64,000 nucleotides of DNA. Origin: Bacteroidota bacterium (GTDB taxonomy: Bacteria > Bacteroidota > Rhodothermia > Rhodothermales > UBA10348). The stretch lies in the NCBI GenBank assembly GCA_022567305.1, contig JADFHF010000002.1, positions 39,762-103,761 of the forward strand, written 5' to 3'. Below the pieces are notes generated by a model, which saw nothing but the letters and a program-made list of their open reading frames with translations, was not told the DNA's origin and made no database searches. A program made the translations under genes and the position numbers. Below are positions 7,774 to 14,347 of this stretch, in pieces (within the stretch, counting starts at the first letter, position 1; the number at the start of each line of letters is the position of its first letter).

Positions 7774-7962
7774 TGTTTCTGTTATGCACCCCCAATAGGT
7801 TCCCAAAAATATGCTCAGCAATAATTAGAGTAGAGACGAATTTTAACCCTGCGAGAAGAGAAGAGGCTGTTGACCGCCAATTCTTGGTGGCGACTTGACG
7901 TTTCCGGCATCAGTTGTGGCGCGAAGCACCGTCAGTCGCAGCAGATCGTTAGATGGGTCGCG

Positions 7963-8439
7963 CTACCTCAAGCCCTGTGCAGTAAAGCGGGTGATCTCGT
8001 CGGCCAGGCACACCAAAACCTCAAGAGGGAGTTCGATGACCTCACCTTCCGTCGCAAGGTTCAAGGTGTAACCGGGAAAAGTCGTAGGGAGCTGATTGCG
8101 ATCAGACTTCCGCAGCTCAAGACGGAAGCTGTGCGATAGGTAGTTCACAAGAATCCTAGCGAACGAGTACCACGACTGAGCCTTTAGCTTGTCGGTCTGA
8201 TCCGTTCTATCACAGCACGCCTGTGTGAGACGGAAGCTCTCTTTGAGGAGACCTCCGGGCAGGACCAGGTCAATCGCTATACGAGCGGGGTGAACCGCTC
8301 TATAAAAGGCAAAAACTGATCGACCGCTGGATTTCCAAGTCAAGCGCCCGTATTCGAGCACCGTGATAGTCGAACGCCATAATGAACGCCCCGGTTGACA
8401 GGTCGTATTTCCTCGCTTTGCGATGATGTCGAGAATCAA
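7963..8439 (-). CDS. uncharacterised protein
   Basis: A 158-residue ORF with no family I can name. Its second half looks protein-like: ESFRLTQACCDRTDQTDKLK, then QSWYSFARILVNYLSHSFRL and a strand-rich tail. The pattern SWYxFARxxxNxLSHxFR recalls uncharacterised HEPN-like proteins in which an Arg/Asn-x-x-x-x-His motif is functional (here N followed by YLSH). The first 50 residues look less convincing, so this may be a truncated gene. The C-terminal end is at a natural stop. The HEPN link is only an impression. Confidence 0.4.
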   Translation of the reverse strand: MILDIIAKRGNTTCQPGRSLWRSTITVLEYGRLTWKSSGRSVFAFYRAVHPARIAIDLVLPGGLLKESFRLTQACCDRTDQTDKLKAQSWYSFARILVNYLSHSFRLELRKSDRNQLPTTFPGYTLNLATEGEVIELPLEVLVCLADEITRFTAQGLR

Positions 8440-8540
8440 AAAGTCAAAAAAACCCGGAAGATCCTGGCAGCAAGGGAAAGCTCGCGATCGTTTTGCATCG
8501 AACGGGTGGTTCTGGTCTGACGATCCTTATCGTACTGCTA

Positions 8541-9227
8541 TCAGATATTATCGCGTCTCGTCGTATCGTTTCTCCGATAGATTGCGCGAATCTCGACATG
8601 AATTCGCACCTCCTCGCCGATGAGGGCGCCCATCACGCTATCAAAGGACAACCCCACATCGCTCCGTCGAAACGAAAAATCAGATAAGATCGTGATTCCA
8701 TCCTGGGGCTTCGTGCCGGGAACGATCTGAATGGGGAAATCGAACGGGAAAGATTCTCCATGCAGCCCGATTTCACCCTGCACGTCATAAGAGCCGGTAG
8801 CGGCGCTGGCATCCGTGTTGTTACCGGAAAACACCACGCGCCGACTCTCGAATCGAATCCTTGGAAATCGCTCCACATCGAGAAACGCGTCTGACCGCAG
8901 GCTGCGATCCCTGAGACTGTGGTCCGTATCGAGACTCCGGGTCTGGATCTCCAGTTCAGCCCGCATCGAATCGGGGTTTTGGGGATCGAAAAACACGGTC
9001 CCAGTGACCTCCTTAAATACCCCGTCGACCGTCAGAATTCCCATGTATTTTATCTTGAACGCAAGGGTCGACGTACCCGCATCGATATGGTAGGTTACGG
9101 GCTGTGCGGGCAGCCGCCCTGCTGCTCCCATTAGCAGCAGAGCGACCGGAACCCACAGAAACCCGGCCCTTCTTGACCACAAATTAACCGGGATATTCAC
9201 TCTCATTGTCCCGTGAATTAACTGCAA
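8541..9227 (-). CDS. YceI-like lipocalin-fold protein, second of a pair
   Basis: A 228-residue secreted protein with a hydrophobic signal segment at residues 24-42. The YceI fold follows: YHIDAGTSTLAFKIKYMGI, the internal GVFKEVTGTVFFD, the RSLRSDAFLDVERFPRIRFES block, GEIGLHGESFPFDFP, and the closing DVGLSFDS. YceI proteins bind isoprenoid-like lipids in an eight-stranded barrel in the periplasm. It starts one base after the preceding paralogue's stop codon, so the two are co-transcribed. Identity between the copies is low, so the duplication is old or each was acquired separately. Confidence 0.85.
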   Translation of the reverse strand: MQLIHGTMRVNIPVNLWSRRAGFLWVPVALLLMGAAGRLPAQPVTYHIDAGTSTLAFKIKYMGILTVDGVFKEVTGTVFFDPQNPDSMRAELEIQTRSLDTDHSLRDRSLRSDAFLDVERFPRIRFESRRVVFSGNNTDASAATGSYDVQGEIGLHGESFPFDFPIQIVPGTKPQDGITILSDFSFRRSDVGLSFDSVMGALIGEEVRIHVEIRAIYRRNDTTRRDNI

Positions 9228-9228
9228 C

Positions 9229-9849
9229 TTACTCCGACCGAACAGCGAGTACGCTGATCTCTATTTCGACATCAAACCCGATAAGAGGAAGACCTGACGC
9301 CAGCACCCGGTCGAACGTTATTCCGTAGTCGCGTCGATCGATTACGAGGCTACCTGAAATGGCTATCGTTGTCAGGCCGGTCGGGTCCTTTTCAGGTCCT
9401 TTGACCTCGAAAGGCATGTGAATAACATTCGTTTTTCCGTGAATCGTCAACTCCCCGACGGCTTCGTTTCGGAAGCCATCGTTAATCACAGAAGTCATTT
9501 TGAACGTTATCTCCGGATAATTTTCCACATCCAGAAACACCGGGCTCTTGATGGCAAGGTCCCGATCTTCTGAGATTCCCATGTATAAACTCTCGGTCTG
9601 AATGATTACTTCAGAGGTCGTTGAAAGTGGTTCCGAGGCATCGTACGTAACACTTCCGGCGACTTCGGGGAAAAAGCCGACGACGTTTACGAGTGCAAAT
9701 CGATTTACTTTCATCGTCACGAACGAATGCTCCGGGTCGATTTCATAGTTGGATTGAGCGGATGACAGGATTGGACTCAAGGCGGTCGCAACCGTTACAG
9801 CGGCCGTCATGGTGAACAAAAGCAAATCCTTTGTAAAACGTGAACACAT
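9229..9849 (-). CDS. YceI-like lipocalin-fold protein, first of a pair
   Basis: A 206-residue secreted protein. TCTGGAGGTCAACT stands before the ATG, a strong ribosome-binding site. A signal peptide (residues 1-31, ending SSAQS) precedes NYEIDPEHSFVTMKVNRFAL, GFFPEVAGSVTYD, the SPVFLDVENYPEITFKM block, GELTIHGKTNVIHMPFEV and DYGITFDRVL, all in the order seen in YceI. It heads the two-gene YceI unit. The 175 bases between it and the downstream response regulator gene hold no other gene. Confidence 0.88.
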   Translation of the reverse strand: MCSRFTKDLLLFTMTAAVTVATALSPILSSAQSNYEIDPEHSFVTMKVNRFALVNVVGFFPEVAGSVTYDASEPLSTTSEVIIQTESLYMGISEDRDLAIKSPVFLDVENYPEITFKMTSVINDGFRNEAVGELTIHGKTNVIHMPFEVKGPEKDPTGLTTIAISGSLVIDRRDYGITFDRVLASGLPLIGFDVEIEISVLAVRSE

Positions 9850-10024
9850 AGTTGACCTCCAGAAAATTTTAAGGTGGATTTGGGAACTCCGACGCTTGAG
9901 TATTCAGATCGTTACACGCTTTTGGGCTCGGCATCGGATGGCGTGACGAGCGCACATCTGGAAGGGATGAACTGCTTTCTAGTAGCAATTCCGATCGGTC
10001 GTGGCAAGCCGAAAGAGAGCCGGA

Positions 10025-10810
10025 TTACCGTTTTCCCCTGATCAGCTGCCGCAAGGCCTTTCCGTAACCTCGACTAACCATCAAGTTTGTCCCGTCTCTT
10101 AAGGTCAGTTGAAGCCGTCCGCCTGGAACGGCGTCAAAGCGGCCAATGCGATCCAGGTTCACGATGGTGGACCGGTGCACACGAATAAAGCGCTCGCGGG
10201 GGAGCCGGTTTTCCAAGGCTGACATTGTTTCGCGGATTAAATGCCTGTTCTCCCCTGCGTGTAACTCAGCGTAGTTCCCGGCGGCCCCGATCCAATCGAT
10301 TTCCTCAATATCGACGATCTCAACGCGCCCGATCGTCCTGACGAAAAAACGACGAACGATTCCCGATCGGTCCGCCTCTTTCGAGGTAAGCGCTTCCGCC
10401 ACGCCGTCATGAACTCTCTCCTGATATTCTGCGAGGCGATTGGACCGAATCTTTTGTCGGGCGCGAGTTAGCGCGTCGTAGAATCGATCCCGGTCAAACG
10501 GCTTGAGTAAATAGTCCAGCGCATTTACATCAAAAGCACGAATCGCGTATTCGTCGTATGCGGTAGCGAAAATGATTAGAGGGATTTCGTGGCTTTCCAG
10601 TTGTGCGAGTGCCTCGAAGCCATCCATGCCCGGCATCTGGATATCCAGGAATACAAGATCCGGCCGGTCGGTACGAATGTGTTTCACAGCCAGGCGACCA
10701 TTCGGACATTCGGCAATGATTTCAACGTCTACTTCTTTCTCCAACAGAGTCCGGATCCGAGAGCGTCCCAGCGGCTCGTCGTCAACAATGATGACACGGA
10801 TCCTATCCAT
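10025..10810 (-). CDS. LytTR-type response regulator
   Basis: A 261-residue regulator. The receiver domain (residues 4-120) has the acidic pair D10/D11, the phospho-acceptor D56 in FLDIQMPGMDG and the conserved lysine in DYLLKPFDRDRF. A linker leads to a C-terminal LytTR DNA-binding domain (about 152-258: RFFVRTIGRVEIVDIEEIDW, ENRLPRERFIRVHRSTIVNL). Its ATG overlaps the kinase stop codon by one base, so the two are translationally coupled. LytTR regulators bind direct repeats upstream of their targets. Confidence 0.93.
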   Translation of the reverse strand: MDRIRVIIVDDEPLGRSRIRTLLEKEVDVEIIAECPNGRLAVKHIRTDRPDLVFLDIQMPGMDGFEALAQLESHEIPLIIFATAYDEYAIRAFDVNALDYLLKPFDRDRFYDALTRARQKIRSNRLAEYQERVHDGVAEALTSKEADRSGIVRRFFVRTIGRVEIVDIEEIDWIGAAGNYAELHAGENRHLIRETMSALENRLPRERFIRVHRSTIVNLDRIGRFDAVPGGRLQLTLRDGTNLMVSRGYGKALRQLIRGKR

Positions 10811-11892
10811 TAAGCGGCCTCCTCGGTCGGTAGCGTTATCCGAACTTCGAATCCGCCCTCATCAGGACGTGCAAATTCCATACTGAATCGGTCTCCAAAG
10901 AGCTGCTCCAGTCTTCTGCGCGTATTTGAAAGTCCTATTCCGGGGCGAAATCCTGACGACGATGGGTCAAATCCGGGGCCGCTGTCCCTGACGATTAACT
11001 CCAGTTGATCGTCGATGAGCCTTGCCTGAACATCTACTGTCCCCGGCACTTCAAACGGGGCGATGCCATGAGCAACCGCGTTCTCGACCAGCGGCTGCAG
11101 AATGATCGGTGGAATCTGTATTTCGGCGAGCGGAGGGTCGTATTGAATCGAGATCCGGAGTCGGTCCTCAAAACGGGTTTGCTCGATCTCGAGATAGTGC
11201 CTGGCAAATTTCATCTCGGACCGAAGCGAAACGGTACGTTTCCCGTCTCCGTCCTGAGACATGCGCAGGAGTTCACTGAGCTGCGCGAGCATTTTCTCGG
11301 CCGCCACGGGATCCTTCGTGACGAGCGCCGATATGCTGTTGAGCGTATTAAACAGAAAGTGAGGCCGGAGCTGTGCCCGCAGATTCTGCAATCTGGCTGC
11401 GGAAAGACTCGCCTCAAGACGGCTAGTATTGAGTTCGCGCGTCTGCAGCTTGCGGTAGTAGTGGAACGCGTACACAACCCCGACAATCATCCAGTACGTC
11501 AACGCGCTATCAAAACTCGCTGTCAGAACCTGGCCAGCGATCGCGTCTAGCGAGGCAGACATTCGATCAGCATCAATCACGGACGTTGCGTAAAGGCCAA
11601 ACGTGCGGATAACCGAGGCAAGTACAAACTGAACCGGCGCGATGATGAATGCTGCCGCGACAAGCCGGGTAACGCTCCGGCCGCGGCGACCGTCATCGAG
11701 CGGGTTTCGCCTCACGATCCATGTAATGATCGGAGCCATTAGCCCCCATGTATACCAGTATCCCAATTGATAGACTAGCGGAGCCGTCCATAAAACTTCG
11801 CGCCCCTGAGAGGTATACGTGATAACTGACTGTACGGCAAAGAACAGCCCGAGCGCGCTCCAGAAGACAAACAGGGATACCAGTTTTTTCAT
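10810..11892 (-). CDS. LytS/YehU-type sensor histidine kinase
   Basis: A 360-residue membrane kinase. Four hydrophobic segments occupy residues 5-23, 38-60, 77-97 and 128-147. Then a coiled-coil leads to the His_kinase box LRPHFLFNTLNSI with H178 as phosphorylation site, and an ATP-binding domain with QPLVENAVAHGI and DSGPGFD, GIGLSNTRRRL. This short N-terminal membrane sensor followed by the His_kinase/HATPase pair is the usual partner of LytTR regulators. No extra ligand domain is present, so the signal is probably sensed within the membrane. Confidence 0.93.
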   Translation of the reverse strand: MKKLVSLFVFWSALGLFFAVQSVITYTSQGREVLWTAPLVYQLGYWYTWGLMAPIITWIVRRNPLDDGRRGRSVTRLVAAAFIIAPVQFVLASVIRTFGLYATSVIDADRMSASLDAIAGQVLTASFDSALTYWMIVGVVYAFHYYRKLQTRELNTSRLEASLSAARLQNLRAQLRPHFLFNTLNSISALVTKDPVAAEKMLAQLSELLRMSQDGDGKRTVSLRSEMKFARHYLEIEQTRFEDRLRISIQYDPPLAEIQIPPIILQPLVENAVAHGIAPFEVPGTVDVQARLIDDQLELIVRDSGPGFDPSSSGFRPGIGLSNTRRRLEQLFGDRFSMEFARPDEGGFEVRITLPTEEAA

Positions 11893-12044
11893 ACGGATGT
11901 GGTTTCGACATTGAAGTGCACGATATACCGTTTCCTGTTGCCAGACAAGTACCGAGTGATCATTCGCCGTCTGGCCGGGACCAAACGTGGGAAAGTCCTG
12001 ATCCAGTGTGGCTCGCGCGGGATCGAACCACTACAAACCCATTC

Positions 12045-12059
12045 GTCACAAATTGTGAC
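12045..12059. promoter_or_regulatory. perfect palindrome upstream of the kinase gene
   Basis: GTCACAA and TTGTGAC flank a single central base, about 155 bases ahead of the kinase start. The half-site TTGTGAC returns twice as a direct repeat in front of the outer-membrane protein at 25964. A binding site for a dimeric regulator is inferred. Confidence 0.45.
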
Positions 12060-12127
12060 TCCGGAGGACACGATCGAACGACATTCTGCTTTTCGCGAGC
12101 GTGAATACCGAGTATGATCGGAGATCC

Positions 12128-12664
12128 TTACGAAACGCTCTCCCCAAACTCTTCCAGCAGCATCTTGAGTGTCGAATGTAGCTGCGTCATGCGGCGCTGG
12201 CCGACAACTTCAGTGTAGCGCTCCGTAAGGTCGCGCATAATGCCGACACCGGTCAGAAGAAGCTCAATTCCATTCTCAGTCACTAGGACGAGCTTTGCCC
12301 GCCCGTCCGATGGATCAGGGTAGTACGCCACTAAACCAAGTTTCGCCATCTGACGCACGAGCGATCCGACCGTTTGTTTGGCCAGACCCGATCGCTCCGC
12401 TAGTCGTGTTATACGAATGCCGCCAAGATCAGTGGCAAGATCCAGACTGAACAGAAGGAGCAGGTGATTCTCTGTGGTGTGACCACGACTGCTTTCCCTT
12501 AATTCAGCGAGTATCGCCGATCGGTACATTTCAGATACACGGCTCAGGAGGCTGCCGAAATTATTCGGAAGTGCATCGGCGGGTTCTCGCTGGTCAATCT
12601 CGACTGAACGCTGAGGCAACTGATACGAGGTCGTACTATTCTTACCAATTAGTATGGACATCAT
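12128..12664 (-). CDS. MarR-family transcriptional regulator
   Basis: Reading from the first of two adjacent ATGs at 12664 gives 178 residues; an upstream ATG at 12781 is less likely because the operator-like palindrome covers 12664. The central domain carries the winged helix: ENHLLLLFSLD, RITRLAERSGLAKQTVGSLV as recognition helix, then a wing with DPSDGRAKLVLVTENG. The following helix ends with TLKMLLEEFGESVS. MarR proteins act as ligand-released repressors, usually of a neighbouring gene or of themselves. No clear target enzyme is adjacent except the VOC-fusion gene transcribed before it. Confidence 0.88.
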   Translation of the reverse strand: MMSILIGKNSTTSYQLPQRSVEIDQREPADALPNNFGSLLSRVSEMYRSAILAELRESSRGHTTENHLLLLFSLDLATDLGGIRITRLAERSGLAKQTVGSLVRQMAKLGLVAYYPDPSDGRAKLVLVTENGIELLLTGVGIMRDLTERYTEVVGQRRMTQLHSTLKMLLEEFGESVS

Positions 12665-12682
12665 ACTATCTCTACTAAGTAG
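12650..12682. promoter_or_regulatory. two operator palindromes at the MarR gene start
   Basis: TAGTATG (12650-12656) and CATACTA (12662-12668) form a perfect inverted repeat that contains both ATG codons of the gene. Three bases further lies a second palindrome, CTACTAAGTAG (12672-12682). Both use the TACTA/TAGTA half-site typical of MarR operators, which suggests self-repression at the initiation region. Confidence 0.65.
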
Positions 12683-12925
12683 TACGGAACCAGCACGATA
12701 TCTCCGACAATCGTCGCCCTGGCACTCGTCCGTGTAGTCTGGCGCGTCCGAAGTGGACCATTGTGAAAAGGCCGGCTGCAAGATCTAACAGATGTTCAAG
12801 GACGCGTTTTCGTTTTCGATGGAGGCCAGGATTTGTTCGACGCTCTTCCACGGCATGGAAATCCAACAGATACGGACGCCGCCAGGATGATATGAATCAT
12901 CGACTCTGACGCGGGGCGTTCCGGT

Positions 12926-13459
12926 CTACGGATTCCTGGTGTGCTCGTGGCGCATGCGCGAGAAGGGATGACCATTGCAGCCGGTCTTGGGATTCTCCCG
13001 CTGTGCGATCGTAGTCGCTTCGGCTTCAGCTGCCGTAGCCGCGGCATAAGCGCTCATGCAGAATGCCCATTCATAGGGTGCCATTTCAGACAATTCTATC
13101 CAGTCGATACGGGTCCATAAGTTCGGGTCGCTTGGATTGCCTGTGCCGTTCTGAGCTATCATGTTCTGCGCATCGGCTTGCCATCGAACGACGCGATACC
13201 TGGATTCCGGGTGCTGGTGCCACTCTTCGTCTGAGATTGAATAGTGGATGCCGTAATCATCCACAAATTCTCCTAGCAATAGGACGGTGCTGTCCGGGTT
13301 GGATCCATCACTTTTATGGAGAGTCAATGTCACACCTTCCGTTACAAATTCCGTCCAACCGGGCGACTCGAACTTCAGTGGAATTCCTAATACGTCTCGA
13401 TAAAACGATATGGAGGGCGCCATATCACTTACAAAAATAATCGTGTAGTTCACTCGCAT
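12926..13459 (-). CDS. VOC/glyoxalase half-domain fused to an unrelated C-terminal region
   Basis: The ATG at 13459 is preceded by AGGAGG and was chosen over one 16 codons upstream. Residues 1-50 match the first beta-alpha-beta-beta-beta half of a vicinal-oxygen-chelate domain: NYTIIFVSDMAPSISFYRDV, LGIPLKF, then FVTEGVTLTLH. From about residue 55 the sequence changes to LLLGEFVDDYGIHYSISDEE and a Trp-rich stretch (WTRIDWIELSEMAPYEWAFC), ending TGCNGHPFSRMR, which I take to be a different small secreted-protein family. The second VOC half is missing, so this is either a recombination product or a genuine fusion. The frame continues readably for 46 codons past the stop. Confidence 0.55.
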   Translation of the reverse strand: MRVNYTIIFVSDMAPSISFYRDVLGIPLKFESPGWTEFVTEGVTLTLHKSDGSNPDSTVLLLGEFVDDYGIHYSISDEEWHQHPESRYRVVRWQADAQNMIAQNGTGNPSDPNLWTRIDWIELSEMAPYEWAFCMSAYAAATAAEAEATTIAQRENPKTGCNGHPFSRMRHEHTRNP

Positions 13460-13513
13460 TGAAAACCTCCTATTGAATTCGAGACCTGAGTGCCGCTTCC
13501 CAGACACTGCGAT

Positions 13514-14119
13514 TTATGATACAACCGCAGGCTTCTCCGCCACGTACCAGCCGAATCCTCCCGGCATTTCTTTCGAATCAATGACATCGAAACCCATCGC
13601 CTCCATCGCAGCACAAAATTGCTCATGAGTGAATCGATCCTCCTGCGGATGCACTGTCAGTCGCCGCACCAACCAATGGGTAATTAACTTCTTTAAGCCC
13701 TCCTCTGCGTAAAAACGTCCACCGGGTTTTAAGACGTGGTACACTTCGGACAGCGCCAATCGCCAGTCCGGGACGTGATGGACGACCCCGAAGTCGAAAA
13801 CGGCATCGTATTGATCTTTATTAGCTTCGATGGCTGTTACGTCCCCGTTCCAAAGCCGAACCTGTTTTGCCCGATGTCGAAGACGGTTTTGGGCCCTTGA
13901 GATCATCCGAGCATCGAGATCGAAGGCATCGACATGTTTGGCTTCGAAAAGATCTAAGATAATTTCGACACCGATGCCTCGACCGCAGCCAATTTCAAGA
14001 ACTGTTCCGCCGGGAACGGGCCCGCCCATTCTGAGGAGTCGTTTAGCCACCCAATGACGCTGCATGGTAGCCCGGACGGGGTTGTTCACTACGGCGTATT
14101 CGAGCCGATTGAGAATCAT
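13514..14119 (-). CDS. class I SAM-dependent methyltransferase
   Basis: A 201-residue cytosolic methyltransferase. Motif I is VLEIGCGRGIG (residues 40-50), an acidic end of strand 2 is FDLDARM, motif III is DAVFDFGVVHHVPDW, and post-motif VLKPGGRFYAEE follows, giving a complete Rossmann-type SAM site. The insert and C-terminal cap (EDRFTHEQFCAAMEAMGFDV) match general methyltransferase-11-type enzymes acting on small molecules. The acceptor substrate is not evident. The next gene leftward, the VOC fusion, begins 55 bases away on the same strand, so they may share a transcript. Confidence 0.85.
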   Translation of the reverse strand: MILNRLEYAVVNNPVRATMQRHWVAKRLLRMGGPVPGGTVLEIGCGRGIGVEIILDLFEAKHVDAFDLDARMISRAQNRLRHRAKQVRLWNGDVTAIEANKDQYDAVFDFGVVHHVPDWRLALSEVYHVLKPGGRFYAEEGLKKLITHWLVRRLTVHPQEDRFTHEQFCAAMEAMGFDVIDSKEMPGGFGWYVAEKPAVVS

Positions 14120-14164
14120 GGAATTGGACTCGAATACTATTCTGGAAGCATGGTGGAATGCCGA

Positions 14165-14338
14165 TCAACCGAGATGCTTGACGCACTTCAGCAAGATCAT
14201 TTTGTATGACAGGATGGGATCCTCCATTTCCAGAAGGTACAAATATAGACCGCTTGCCAGATGCTGTCCATCGAAAAGAAGGCTCTGGGCGTCCGGCCGG
14301 AAGAAGCGGCCCAGCTCGGTCGTGATCAGTGATAACAG
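14165..14338 (-). pseudogene. orphan T9SS C-terminal sorting domain
   Basis: A reverse frame of 57 codons to a TGA at 14165 reads like the end of a type IX secretion cargo protein: FDGQHLASGLYLYLLEMED, then YKMILLK. This matches the usual LxSGxYxYxL...KxxLxK finish of type A sorting domains. There is no start codon or signal peptide, and the frame cannot be followed upstream into the permease gene. It is the remaining stub of a lost secreted-protein gene. Confidence 0.6.
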
Positions 14339-14347
14339 GGCATGTAG

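Noticed and set aside
8423..8623. A rightward ORF of 66 codons starting at 8423.
   Set aside because: It overlaps the YceI gene on the other strand for most of its length and its first part matches no family firmly.
12000..12110. Possible tRNA on the reverse strand (a TTCGATCC stretch plus GCTCGCG and CGCGAGC pairing).
   Set aside because: Acceptor-like arms pair, but the anticodon loop lacks U33, the stem is only four pairs and the D-arm cannot be built. I treat the palindrome inside as a regulatory site instead.
1..14300. CRISPR array or phage region.
   Set aside because: The repeats are few, long and far apart, with no regular spacers, cas genes, capsid or integrase genes.
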